Shown here in pieces: positions 17,069 through 25,933 of a stretch of 64,000 bases of DNA. The stretch comes from Sinomicrobium kalidii (lineage in GTDB: Bacteria; Bacteroidota; Bacteroidia; Flavobacteriales; Flavobacteriaceae). The DNA is taken from assembly GCF_021183825.1 (NCBI RefSeq), contig NZ_CP089211.1, positions 4,198,501 to 4,262,500 of the forward strand. Direction: 5' to 3'. The position numbers and the translations under genes are program-made. Positions within the stretch are counted from its first letter, which is position 1. The number at the start of each line of letters is the position of its first letter. The notes below the pieces were generated by a model. That model was not told the origin of the DNA. It saw only the letters and a list, made by a program, of their open reading frames with translations, and did no database searches.

Positions 17069-17432
17069 TTTACCGGGGTAATTTGAGATTAAAGTACTAA
17101 AAAAAGGAAATAACATCCGTAACTTTAACATATACAGTGTTTTGAATGTTAAAATTTTAATATTTATGGTCCAAAACTTGTTGTTTTTGAAAGTGTTTTT
17201 GTCGGATAGGGATTTTAACGAATACAGGGAAGGACGGCATCGACAATTTTTAGTAAATTCGGTTTGAATAACTACCCCATGGACCCGATCCCGGTTCGTT
17301 TTGCCTGAGAATAAGGACGACGTACTCCCGGTTGCCCCAGGAATAATGCTATGTATGCTGAAATGGCCCCGGTTTACTGCCCTGTACTTAACCGCCATAT
17401 TCCCCCTGTATTTAATGCATATACCCCAGGAT
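17069..17432. other. Divergent intergenic region upstream of rteC
   Basis: No independent gene. The plus-strand frame continues upstream of the chosen rteC start to 17301 and the minus-strand frame to 17449, but both extensions look non-coding. Promoters for the two divergent genes should lie here; I could not identify a confident pair of boxes. Confidence 0.4.
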
Positions 17433-18260
17433 ATGGTTTTTAAATCCATACTGACCGACTTTAACCGTGAATTGCAACATGTATTACCCGTAAAACCCGA
17501 TGATATAAAACAAATTCACCGGGGCATACATCTTTCCCGCAAAACCCTGTACCGCTTACGGGACAGGATGAAGGAAAACACCTTAGGTAGCGAAGCCGCC
17601 GAAATCCGTTTTTTTAAGGAAGTTAAGGTCATCCCCCTGAGCTGGATGATCTACTTTACGGAAGCAGGTTCTCTGGAGCTTCGAAAGCCACGGGCGGATG
17701 CCGGACTTCAAACAAAGTTCTTCAAAAAACAGCTGCATAAGGCCGAGAAGTTTTTTAGAAAACACCGGGATTTTATTTTCTATATGGAACAGGGATATAC
17801 CCACCTGGACCGCCAGTATTTTACAAGAAACACAAAGCTGTATTTTCCATTTCCGTTCCAGGGCGATCGCGACCCGGATTTTTCCACATCCCACGATTTA
17901 TTATGGGCCCGTATCCTGGCCATGAACCGTTTTGTCGATTACCTGAAGAAAACATTGCATCAAAATTCCCCCGGGGCAAAAACAGACATGAAGGACGCCG
18001 GAACCGGGAAACTGGTATGGACCTTACCGAAAACGGCAGCAGTAGAATTGCTGTATGCCCTGTACCACAGCGGGGCCTTTAATCATGGTAACGTTGAACT
18101 TAAAGATGTGGTTCATGTTTTTGAAAAATACCTGCATACCGACCTGGGAAATTTCTACACTACCTTTTCCGAGATCCGTGCCCGGAAAATAGACCGTACA
18201 AAATACATGGATTTGTTTACACAAAACCTGCTGCGAAAAATAGAAGAGGGGGATTTGTAG
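17433..18260 (+). CDS. rteC: RteC-type regulator of a conjugative element
   Basis: A 275-residue protein from ATG 17433 (MVFKSILTDFNRELQHV; alternatives 17415 or 17301). Typical RteC features are a helical N-terminus, a central region with EIRFFKEVKVIPLSWMIYFT and FIFYMEQGYTHLDRQYF, and a C-terminal HTH-like YALYHSGAFNHGNVELKDV followed by LGNFYTTFSEIRARKIDRTK. In CTnDOT RteC activates the excision operon. Here it marks the left end of the recognised ICE backbone. The last 59 bases recur at 22580-22638 beyond a cargo block, which is the key oddity. Confidence 0.85.
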   Translation: MVFKSILTDFNRELQHVLPVKPDDIKQIHRGIHLSRKTLYRLRDRMKENTLGSEAAEIRFFKEVKVIPLSWMIYFTEAGSLELRKPRADAGLQTKFFKKQLHKAEKFFRKHRDFIFYMEQGYTHLDRQYFTRNTKLYFPFPFQGDRDPDFSTSHDLLWARILAMNRFVDYLKKTLHQNSPGAKTDMKDAGTGKLVWTLPKTAAVELLYALYHSGAFNHGNVELKDVVHVFEKYLHTDLGNFYTTFSEIRARKIDRTKYMDLFTQNLLRKIEEGDL

Positions 18261-18415
18261 AATCCATTTTTAAATGATAAAGCGTATAAGTGTAAAATAA
18301 AAGGTAGCAATGCTTCTTCCGAGTGATAACCGGAAGTTATAAAGTAATCTAAGGAGTATAGATTATAAGTATTAACTTTTGATATTTAAGAGTATTTTAT
18401 TACAAATAAACCACG

Positions 18416-18423
18416 TAAATTTG
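18416..18423 (+). promoter_or_regulatory. Candidate Bacteroidota -7 promoter box (TAAATTTG)
   Basis: TAAATTTG matches the Bacteroidota -7 consensus TAnnTTTG and lies 68 bases before the start at 18491. The nearest upstream TTTG (18378-18381) is spaced too far to be a standard -33 box, so only one element fits. Confidence 0.35.
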
Positions 18424-18490
18424 CTCGTCTTTTTTAGATATTCCCCCTAACCCAAGTTTAATATTTATAATTAATTTAAAATTACCAAAC

Positions 18491-19834
18491 ATGAGAAAAC
18501 CTCTTTTGTTAGGGCTTTTTTTTGTGCTATTTAGCCCCCTGACTACATTTTCACAATCCACAGACCGGGGATGTGAAGAAATTCTGATTCATGTAGAGTC
18601 CTACCTCAACAGTACCGGTATTACCCCGGAAAAATCCAAAGTAATTTTTGATCAGGTCAAATCCTGCGCTATAAACGGAGACCCGGAGACTGCCTGTCTT
18701 ATGGGAATTCTCTATAAAGACGGGATTGGCTGTACCCTGGATTTTGATAAGGCCAGGGAATGGTTTTCCTATGCCCATGTTTTGGGGAGTGAGAAAGCGG
18801 CCTATAGTTTAGGTTACCTGTATTTGAAAGGGATGGGGAGTATTGATCAGGATTATTACCAGGCTATCCAATGGTTTGAAAAAAGTAATTACGGAATGGC
18901 CAGGCATTGGCTTGCCAAGTGTTATTATTATGGTTTGGGTGTTACTAAGAATAAAGAAAAGGCTATGACATTATTGCGGGACAATCCTATATATAATAGC
19001 CAAACATTACTGACACAATGGGAAGCACATGACCGAAGTGATGAGAACCAGGATGTAGTCGGGAAGGAGATCCCGAATCAAATTCTTGCAAAAAGCACCC
19101 AGGACCTTGCTAACAATAAAACAGAATCGAATTTACCTTCAGATTCATTTAGCGGAGAATGGCAGGGAAATTTGTATGAAATGGACTGGTCCGGGAAAAA
19201 AATCCTCAAAACTCGCCCAGCCAAACTTGAATTTTCGGCTTCAAACCACAGTAATTTACCGGACAATACAACAATATCCATAGCAGGTGAAAAAGTGCAA
19301 AGTCCTGTTTTTTGGCATGGTCAGTCCTTTACACTACCAGATGCCCATATTTCCTTAACACAGGATTTTGCTGATCATCCTGCTGAAAAAGAACTCAACT
19401 TTGAAATCATTTCTCTTTCGCTGGAAAAAAAGACTATAAGCGGTAGTACCTATCTGGTAGCCCAAATAGAAACGTGGGTCTCCAACTGGTCTGAACCCGG
19501 TCCTCCCTTAATTATGGTACTTCACAAAAATAACCTGCCTGAAGAAGATGTTTCCAATCTATTAGAAGAGCCGGGTAATGCCACTTTCACAGTATATCCC
19601 AACCCCTTTATCCGAGACATTTTAATACAATACGAACTGGAAGAACCTTCCCCGGTTGAAGTTTCCCTGTATGATTATTACGGAAAATTGAGATCTGCAG
19701 CTTTTGCGGAAAAAAATCAGCAAACAGGCAAACATACCCTAACCATCCCTGGACATACCCTTACCCCTGGGATTTATATCATTCAGGTTCAAATTGCCGG
19801 CAAAAAATATTCAAAACAGGTATTAAAGAAATAA
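18491..19834 (+). CDS. Secreted Sel1-repeat protein with T9SS type A sorting domain
   Basis: A 447-residue protein with signal peptide (cleavage after TTFSQ) and three or four Sel1-like repeats at about 55-165 (ETACLMGILYKDGIGCTLDF; KAAYSLGYLYLKGMGSIDQD; ARHWLAKCYYYGLGVTKNKE). A middle beta domain follows. The C-terminal 75-residue type A sorting signal (FTVYPNPFIRDILIQYELEE ... TPGIYIIQVQIAGKKYSKQV) directs export by the type IX secretion system to the surface. First gene of the cargo block after rteC, 12 bases before the next gene. Confidence 0.8.
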   Translation: MRKPLLLGLFFVLFSPLTTFSQSTDRGCEEILIHVESYLNSTGITPEKSKVIFDQVKSCAINGDPETACLMGILYKDGIGCTLDFDKAREWFSYAHVLGSEKAAYSLGYLYLKGMGSIDQDYYQAIQWFEKSNYGMARHWLAKCYYYGLGVTKNKEKAMTLLRDNPIYNSQTLLTQWEAHDRSDENQDVVGKEIPNQILAKSTQDLANNKTESNLPSDSFSGEWQGNLYEMDWSGKKILKTRPAKLEFSASNHSNLPDNTTISIAGEKVQSPVFWHGQSFTLPDAHISLTQDFADHPAEKELNFEIISLSLEKKTISGSTYLVAQIETWVSNWSEPGPPLIMVLHKNNLPEEDVSNLLEEPGNATFTVYPNPFIRDILIQYELEEPSPVEVSLYDYYGKLRSAAFAEKNQQTGKHTLTIPGHTLTPGIYIIQVQIAGKKYSKQVLKK

Positions 19835-19846
19835 TCGCTACCAATA

Positions 19847-21652
19847 ATGAAGAAAAGTTACACTTTTATAATCACGCTCTTTTTTTATGCGTTAAGCACC
19901 CCTCTTTTAGCACAATATAAACAATATGAAGAAGTACAGTTTGAAGAAGCTTCCGGATCAGGGGAATTGAAAGCCACTGCCACCGCAGTAGAAGAACCCT
20001 TTAACCACACTATTCGATTTACGGGACTGGGAGATTTGATAGCCCTGGACAATGCCATAAGGGCAGCTCATGAGAAAGCGGTCAAAGAGTGGCTCTCCAA
20101 GCAGGAAGGCAATCTGGAAAAAGCCATTGAAAGTACCTTAAATAAAAATTTTAATGGTTTCCGGGATGCGCAAAAACACATGTTCAAGGCCTATGAGGAA
20201 AGAACGATGCGTACCAAATATAGAGCTGCGGATTTGGCTGCAGGTTATCACAAAAAATCCACGAATGAGATTCGGTCCAGAGATACTTACACGGCTGAAC
20301 TGTTATTGCTAAAACAACGAAAGGCAGAAATTAACAGTGGCAAAATCAATCAATCAAGCATTGGTTATTTTAAGGTACAAGGGATAAAACTTAAAGATAT
20401 TAAATCTATATCAAAGCACGATGAAATAAGGAAAAAAGCGGTATCAGATTTCGGAAAGCACCACTTTGAAAGTAATAAAAACTCCAATATTGAAAAAGGG
20501 CTTATGAAAGTAGGATGGGACACCGGCATTTTAGTGGATAAGCTTGTCCAGGATCGTGTTTCCCATTATAACAGCCGCTCCCTACAGGATAAAATAGGCC
20601 TTATGACGGCTTATCTGATCTCCTATAATACGGAAAACAGCCTTCAATACCCATCTGCTCTTACCAGGTATCAAATCCCTAACTATGGGACAAAGTCATA
20701 TATGCTTCAGGTGGGAAATAAGAATGCTCCTGAAACCCCGGTTTCAATTAAAGCATTTGATCCCGAATATGTACTGGAAATGTTAAACCTGGCGGCAGGC
20801 GGCTTTATCCCAAACGTAAGACCGGAACAGATGGCTAAAATGATGGAAGATCATAGAGAAAATGAAATAAAAAAAGCCATGGGAACCCCGCCTTCCAGTG
20901 CTGCTGCGACCCTGGCTGAATTGGCTGAATTTGATGCCTACCTCCAATCCGACAATTTTGATCCTTTAAATTCTCCCTGGCTGAAACGGGCCAGAGAATA
21001 TGCCAAAAAGATTCATGAATTAAAAGATAAAGTTCCTGATTATATAGAAAAGGAAATGGTGGAGGCCATTGACAAGTCTTTTGTTTTTGCCTTAAAAAAA
21101 ACCGCTATGTATATGAATTCCAAAGCCAATATTACCTCTGAAAAAGATAAACAAAGCCAGTTTAAAAACAATGGCAAAAATGGGGTGGCCATATTATTAT
21201 ATGAATTTGTAACAGGTACAGGAAAAGATAGTAGAGACTTCCCTTTTGATTACAACATGACACAACAGATGTTGGCAGGACAGGTACCAACGGATATTAA
21301 GAATGATTTTTTTAGGCAACTGTCAAAAAAGGGACTTACATTGGAGGAATTTATTAAACAGGGAAATGCGATTTCAGGAGGATATGCCTTTAGCCCCGAT
21401 CATACTTCGGTACAAGACTCCTTTAACAAGCACATTAATGCGAATTGGGTACAATTTTTTATTGGTGGGGCCAGTGTAAAATATAGCCCCAGTAGTGAAA
21501 AAGGATGGATAAATGTTGAAATGAAAAATGCTACCAGCAGAAGTTCTTTAATTTTACACATGGCAGAAAATTATAACAGGACCGGAAATGGTAAAAACCG
21601 ACCACTTTCCACAATAAGGCAAACTTTCAAGTTTAAACTTAAAGTAAAGTAG
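19847..21652 (+). CDS. Large secreted protein, putative polymorphic-toxin-like effector
   Basis: A 601-residue protein with signal peptide (ends TPLLAQ). The body is mostly charged helix. The last 70 residues form a strand-rich unit (WVQFFIGGASVKYSPSSEKG; NATSRSSLILHMAENYNRTG; LSTIRQTFKFKLKV) of a kind I associate with C-terminal modules of Bacteroidota secreted effectors. No catalytic motif is evident. It follows the T9SS/Sel1 gene and precedes a lipoprotein that looks like an immunity protein, so an effector-immunity pair is the working idea; other structural or adhesive roles are equally open. Confidence 0.4.
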   Translation: MKKSYTFIITLFFYALSTPLLAQYKQYEEVQFEEASGSGELKATATAVEEPFNHTIRFTGLGDLIALDNAIRAAHEKAVKEWLSKQEGNLEKAIESTLNKNFNGFRDAQKHMFKAYEERTMRTKYRAADLAAGYHKKSTNEIRSRDTYTAELLLLKQRKAEINSGKINQSSIGYFKVQGIKLKDIKSISKHDEIRKKAVSDFGKHHFESNKNSNIEKGLMKVGWDTGILVDKLVQDRVSHYNSRSLQDKIGLMTAYLISYNTENSLQYPSALTRYQIPNYGTKSYMLQVGNKNAPETPVSIKAFDPEYVLEMLNLAAGGFIPNVRPEQMAKMMEDHRENEIKKAMGTPPSSAAATLAELAEFDAYLQSDNFDPLNSPWLKRAREYAKKIHELKDKVPDYIEKEMVEAIDKSFVFALKKTAMYMNSKANITSEKDKQSQFKNNGKNGVAILLYEFVTGTGKDSRDFPFDYNMTQQMLAGQVPTDIKNDFFRQLSKKGLTLEEFIKQGNAISGGYAFSPDHTSVQDSFNKHINANWVQFFIGGASVKYSPSSEKGWINVEMKNATSRSSLILHMAENYNRTGNGKNRPLSTIRQTFKFKLKVK

Positions 21653-21772
21653 AAAAAATCAAAAATGAAGTCGTTAATGATACACTTACGCACTCAAATT
21701 AGTTTTAATACCGGATCATAATAACAAAAATACCGCAATACTATATTTTTATTTTTAATTGACTTAACAATA

Positions 21773-22318
21773 ATGAACAAGCAGATTTTAAATACCATCG
21801 GTAAAATGAAAAACCACAAGCCAAAATATTATATCCTTCGAATAAGTATTTTTACCATTCTTTTTATTGGAGGACTGACTAATTGTTCTCGAATTATTCC
21901 ATGTAATTTGAGTGCCGGACTGGAACCGATGAAACAGAAGCCGGCGCCGGATTTTTTGATAGGACATTATGTGCCGGATGCTAAAACTACAGAAATGATA
22001 GAGGGATTCAAAAATGGTTCTTTGAATATAAAGCCTGATGGTTCTTTTGAAATGAAAAATATTCCGGTTGGCGTATTTGATTTTGATGCCTATTATGCAG
22101 GTAAAACAGACGGCGTAGAAGCTAAAGGCAACTGGAAAGCTATTGAACATGAAATGTCTACTTATCTGTCAGCCGACCTCAATTTTAATAAAAACCAGAC
22201 GGATCTCGAAGGATATATAGTTTCCTGGCAAATCTTTTCTAAAGATGATAGAGCGGTTATTTTAATTCCAGTAGGTGACCCGGACGAATGTATGTCCGTT
22301 AGGCTCATAAAAGAATAA
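21773..22318 (+). CDS. Small lipoprotein, immunity-protein-like
   Basis: A 181-residue lipoprotein: long basic start, hydrophobic stretch and lipobox LTNC near residue 38. The mature part reads DFLIGHYVPDAKTTEMIEGF, LNIKPDGSFEMKNIPVGVFD, a GNWK strand and a terminal VILIPVGDPDECMSVRL. This layout (G-x-Y-x-P, DGSFE, GDPD near the end) matches lipoproteins that often follow polymorphic toxins in Bacteroidota as immunity proteins. The gene directly follows the 601-residue secreted protein. An alternative start at ATG 21806 (MKNHKPKYY) would shorten the leader. Confidence 0.5.
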   Translation: MNKQILNTIGKMKNHKPKYYILRISIFTILFIGGLTNCSRIIPCNLSAGLEPMKQKPAPDFLIGHYVPDAKTTEMIEGFKNGSLNIKPDGSFEMKNIPVGVFDFDAYYAGKTDGVEAKGNWKAIEHEMSTYLSADLNFNKNQTDLEGYIVSWQIFSKDDRAVILIPVGDPDECMSVRLIKE

Positions 22319-22340
22319 ATAATATCATTTATAACTTACC

Positions 22341-22384
22341 TACGGTTCTCCGGAATACCAGTTATTGGATTCCGGAGAACTGTA
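22341..22384 (+). terminator. Strong hairpin ending the first cargo operon
   Basis: TACGGTTCTCCGGAAT pairs with ATTCCGGAGAACTGTA around a 12-base loop, an almost perfect 16-bp stem 22 bases after the lipoprotein stop. There is no long T-run, so it may act as a bidirectional or 3'-end-stabilising structure. Confidence 0.6.
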
Positions 22385-22579
22385 GTATTAATAACCTGTC
22401 AGTCCCAAATAGGCTTACACTGGTTTGGTATCCCTATTTCTCATTAATTTTCTCACCAATAAGACTAAGGTCAACTGATCTTATTGTATAAAGAGAAGCA
22501 ATTTTGTACGTAAAAAGACTGTATATCAACGCGGAATCCCCACAATATTTTATACAAAAAACTTTTCCAAAGGAACGGC

Positions 22580-22638
22580 AATACATGGATTCGTTTACGG
22601 AAAACCTGCTGCGAAAAATAGAAGAGGGGGATATATAA
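22580..22638 (+). pseudogene. Second copy of the rteC 3' end
   Basis: These 59 bases match 18202-18260 at 53 positions and end at the same stop codon place (TAA here, TAG there). The encoded tail YMDSFTENLLRKIEEGDI matches the rteC product tail YMDLFTQNLLRKIEEGDL. Upstream similarity fades into TTTTCC and CGG matches. The remnant marks the far side of the cargo block 18261-22560. Confidence 0.8.
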
Positions 22639-22644
22639 AAAAGA

Positions 22645-22796
22645 TCCAAGTACGGGTCAACTATGGAAATGGGGCATCTCACTGGTTTTAAGGCCATTTT
22701 TGCCTGTTTCTCCTTCTTTTTCACCTTCTTTTCACCTGATTTTAAGGTAAAATCGGTCCCAAAAAAATCTTTCCAAGTACGGGCCAACTATGGAAA
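22645..22796. repeat. Pair of 25-bp direct repeats before the HTH gene
   Basis: Copies at 22645-22669 and 22772-22796 (core CCAAGTACGGG(T/C)CAACTATGG) agree at 24 of 25 bases with a 102-base spacer. They lie between the rteC remnant and the excisionase-like gene. They could bind the HTH or RteC proteins or serve as replication iterons. Hairpin TCCCGC-TG-GCGGGA follows at 22848-22861. The rest of 22319-22912 has no gene. Confidence 0.6.
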
Positions 22797-22912
22797 AAGT
22801 TTTCATAAGCCTTTCAAGCTTTGCATAACGAAAGTCAAATCGCAACCTCCCGCTGGCGGGATTAAAAGAGAAAAACAAGCTGCCGGCGGGATTTTTTTAA
22901 AAACATTTCGCT

Positions 22913-23191
22913 ATGCCTGCCGATATTATCACTACCGACGATTTAAGGGAATTTAAACGGGAACTCCTGGAGGAGCTCCGGGAACTGCTGCAAAACCACC
23001 CGGGGAGAGCCACCAAAAAATGGCTGCGTTCCTCGGAAGTCATGGAACTGCTGCAACTCAGTCCAGGAACCCTGCAAAACCTTCGAATTAACGGCACCTT
23101 ACCCTATACCAAGATCGGCGGACTGCTTTATTACGATGCCGAGGAAATAGAAAAAGTGATGACCAAAAACCGCATCCACAACAAGTTTTAA
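22913..23191 (+). CDS. Excisionase-like helix-turn-helix protein
   Basis: A 92-residue protein: N-terminal amphipathic helix (FKRELLEELRELLQNH) and a MerR/excisionase-type winged HTH (WLRSSEVMELLQLSPGTLQN then LRINGTLPYTKIGGLLYYDA). Proteins of this kind in Bacteroidota ICEs regulate excision or the mobilisation operon. It is immediately followed, with stop and start one base overlapping, by a replication-like gene, so the two are coupled. Confidence 0.8.
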   Translation: MPADIITTDDLREFKRELLEELRELLQNHPGRATKKWLRSSEVMELLQLSPGTLQNLRINGTLPYTKIGGLLYYDAEEIEKVMTKNRIHNKF

Positions 23192-23898
23192 TGATGAATT
23201 ATATCCAGCACCTTAATACGGTTTTTAACCGGTTTTATAAAGATGAGAAGCTGCACCCCGGGCATATCAGTTTGTATATGGCCCTGTTCCAGTTTTGGAA
23301 TGCTTCCCGTTTTGCAAAGACCTTTCCCATTCAGCGTGGTATCGTCATGCCCTGTGCGGCGATCCGTTCCAAATCCTCTTATCATCGCTATTTGAAAGAC
23401 CTTCATCAGTGGGAATACCTCCGGTATTTTCCTTCCAAAAGCCCACGTGTAGGAAGCCGGGTTGAAATGATTGATTTTTCTGCCGGGACAGTCCCATCAG
23501 TGGACCAGACAATCCCACCACCGGACCAGGCTGTCCCACCGGCGAGACAGTGCAGTTCAACTATGGGACAGCAGTGTCCCATAAACGGACAAGACACCAT
23601 ATATACTAAAACTATAAATAATAATATAGCTATAGGGTGGAATAAGAGTCCCATAGCTGAACAAGTAGTCGTGTCCTTTTTTAAGCAAAAAGACCGGCCG
23701 GAGACCGAAGCCCAAAAATTTTTCAATCATTATCAATCTACAGGATGGAAGATCGGTGGCCAACCCATTGAAAACTGGCAGGCTGCCGCCCAGAAATGGA
23801 TGTTAAAGGCTGATGAGATAAAAAAGGCCTTAAAAAGGCCGGTTCAACATGATTATCTGAAAACGGAAAAAGAAAAAAATTATGATCAACCCCTGTAA
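23191..23898 (+). CDS. ICE-conserved protein, possible replication initiator-like
   Basis: A 235-residue protein. The N-terminal 100 residues look like a winged-helix module (GHISLYMALFQFWNASRFAK; IRSKSSYHRYLKDLHQWEYL), resembling DnaD/replication-initiator or phage replisome organiser N-termini. A proline-rich low-complexity linker follows (VDQTIPPPDQAVPPA), then a C-terminal segment FFNHYQSTGWKIGGQPIENW. It overlaps the next, DnaC-like ATPase gene by 17 bases, the arrangement of a DnaD-type protein with its helicase loader. Function is inferred from this pairing. Confidence 0.6.
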   Translation: MMNYIQHLNTVFNRFYKDEKLHPGHISLYMALFQFWNASRFAKTFPIQRGIVMPCAAIRSKSSYHRYLKDLHQWEYLRYFPSKSPRVGSRVEMIDFSAGTVPSVDQTIPPPDQAVPPARQCSSTMGQQCPINGQDTIYTKTINNNIAIGWNKSPIAEQVVVSFFKQKDRPETEAQKFFNHYQSTGWKIGGQPIENWQAAAQKWMLKADEIKKALKRPVQHDYLKTEKEKNYDQPL

Positions 23899-24577
23899 CA
23901 TCAAAGAAGGTGATGTGGAATATTCCCTGGGAGAATTTGACGGGAAAGAAGCGGTGTACAGTTTTGCCAAAATCTGGATGTATTTAGAAGCCAAGGGCAA
24001 ACTGCTTTTTGGAAAAAAGTTCAGGCTCTTCGATGAAGACCGGGAACTGATCTTTAAGCTCTGCAATTACTTTATCCGCGAGGAGGACTATTGCAAAAAG
24101 TTCGGGATAGACCCGGACAAGGGGATTCTCCTGGTGGGGCCCGTGGGCTCCGGAAAGACCAGCCTGATGAAAATCCTCAAACATATTGTTCCGTACCAAC
24201 GCCCTTATGAAGTTATCCCCAGCCGGAATATTGTGTTCGGCTTTAATCATGTGGGGTACAGCATCATCGAGAGCTATGGCAATCATGGGTTTTACTGTTT
24301 TGACGATCTGGGGATAGAGCCTGTGGGCAGGCATTATGGAAAGGACTGTAATGTGCTTGGAGAAATCCTCCTGTCCCGCCATGAACTGTTAAAAAAGCAC
24401 AAGGTGAAAACCCATGCCACCACCAACCTGAACGCTTCGGAGTTGGAAGAGCGCTATGGCAACAGGGTGCGTAGCCGGATGAAAGAGTTGTTTAACCTGG
24501 TGGCCTTTCCCAAACGCACCCCCGACAAGAGGCGGACAATGTCCGCAGATGAACAAGCGGGCGATGCCCGCAGATAG
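23882..24577 (+). CDS. DnaC/IstB-like AAA+ ATPase
   Basis: A 231-residue ATPase with Walker A GPVGSGKTS near residue 87, Walker B GFYCFDDLGIEPVG near 140, a sensor I region KTHATTNLNASELEERYGNR and an arginine-finger-like RVRSRMKELFNLV. This matches helicase-loader type ATPases of mobile elements. It overlaps the upstream initiator-like gene. It likely supports element replication during transfer. Confidence 0.8.
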   Translation: MINPCNIKEGDVEYSLGEFDGKEAVYSFAKIWMYLEAKGKLLFGKKFRLFDEDRELIFKLCNYFIREEDYCKKFGIDPDKGILLVGPVGSGKTSLMKILKHIVPYQRPYEVIPSRNIVFGFNHVGYSIIESYGNHGFYCFDDLGIEPVGRHYGKDCNVLGEILLSRHELLKKHKVKTHATTNLNASELEERYGNRVRSRMKELFNLVAFPKRTPDKRRTMSADEQAGDARR

Positions 24578-24610
24578 GCAAAAATGAAATAATTTAATTA
24601 GCATTATGCT

Positions 24611-25732
24611 ATGAAGATAGGTTTTTACAATATCGAAAATATCTACCACCGGGATGCTTCCCTGGTGGAACAATCGACAAGCCGATCCCTGAAACTGTGG
24701 ATCGAGGAATTCGAACGCTATTTATGCAAAGATACCCGAACGGGCCGGGATTACGAGCGGATGCGGGAGCTGTCCTTCTTGCTGGGATTCCAACGGGTAG
24801 CCTATGAACCTTATGTGGTAATGCGAAGGCGAAGGGGAACGCTCTATATCCATAAACGGGGCCATACCCTGGATTATAGGGCCAATACCCTGACCGATTG
24901 GAACGGCTGGATCAAACTGGGGACTTGTCCCATTCCCGAAAAAGCCATAGCCAACAAGGCCAGGGTGATTAAAGACATCAACCCGGATATTTTGCTCTTT
25001 CAGGAAATTGAGAACCGGACAACCCTGGTAGATTTTAATGATTATTACCTTTCCGCTTCGGGAGAGACTGGATATGATGGCTTTACCGTTTTGGAAGGAA
25101 ACAGCTATCAGGGTTTGGAAATGGCCCTTTTGCATAAACAGAGATACCGGGTCATTTCGGTGAGAAGCCATAACTATGACTGGAATGGCTATCCTTTGTT
25201 TGAACGGGATTTCCAGCAATATATTATTGAGACCCCTTTAGGAAAACGTTTATACTGGCTTTCGGTGACACTGCAACAACCCGCCGGGAACGGGAACTGG
25301 TGGAAAACCAGGAGGGAAGCACAGGTTTTGCACCTGGCTCGTGTGTATCAGAACCTATGGGAGGAAGACAAGTTGTTTGTCATCGTATCCGGAACTTTTT
25401 ACGCTCCCTCCTATACCAATGCTTTAACCCCTTTATTCCAGGAGACCAATCTAAAAGATATTACCAAACATCCTTCTTTTCGAGCAGATATGGATAGGGG
25501 CAGGGATGGCAGTTATTTCAGGTTAGGTGCTTACCGCCTGGGGGTCAATATCAAACAACAGGACTACCTATTGCTTTCTCCGGCCCTTTTTAAACGGGTA
25601 AAAACCTGCGGACTTCACCGAAAAGGGGTGTGGCCGAAAGGAAGAGCACAATGGGAAGTGTATGATACTCTAAAATCGGATATAGAGGCAGCCAGCTGTC
25701 ACCCCCTGTTATGGTGTACTATCGATTTTTAA
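24611..25732 (+). CDS. Endonuclease/exonuclease/phosphatase-fold protein with degenerate catalytic site
   Basis: A 373-residue protein that follows the EEP fold: N-terminal MKIGFYNIENIYH, NPDILLFQEIEN (metal-binding Glu), LEMALLHKQRYRVIS, and a C-terminal SCHPLLWCTIDF. Two catalytic elements look broken: the usual GD-x-N appears as VSGTFYAPSY and the final SDHxP as ASCHPLL; NVHL is SVTLQ. Thus it may bind DNA or protein without hydrolysis, or be a divergent enzyme. It ends the replication-like operon. Its 3' end is duplicated at about 28460-28638 across a cargo block. Confidence 0.65.
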   Translation: MKIGFYNIENIYHRDASLVEQSTSRSLKLWIEEFERYLCKDTRTGRDYERMRELSFLLGFQRVAYEPYVVMRRRRGTLYIHKRGHTLDYRANTLTDWNGWIKLGTCPIPEKAIANKARVIKDINPDILLFQEIENRTTLVDFNDYYLSASGETGYDGFTVLEGNSYQGLEMALLHKQRYRVISVRSHNYDWNGYPLFERDFQQYIIETPLGKRLYWLSVTLQQPAGNGNWWKTRREAQVLHLARVYQNLWEEDKLFVIVSGTFYAPSYTNALTPLFQETNLKDITKHPSFRADMDRGRDGSYFRLGAYRLGVNIKQQDYLLLSPALFKRVKTCGLHRKGVWPKGRAQWEVYDTLKSDIEAASCHPLLWCTIDF

Positions 25733-25933
25733 TCCGTTTATACAAACATCAAAGCATAAAATTCACTTAGTTTGAAAAAAGTGGGGAATAATCCCCTTTT
25801 CCTTTGTTATACCTCTGTTTACCTTTACCCCGTGAAAATGGCCCTTAGCGCTGATTGTTATATCATGTATACGATCGGTTAGCAATGCCCTAAACCTGCC
25901 GACAGTTTAAACTAACCATTAAAAACTAAAAAA

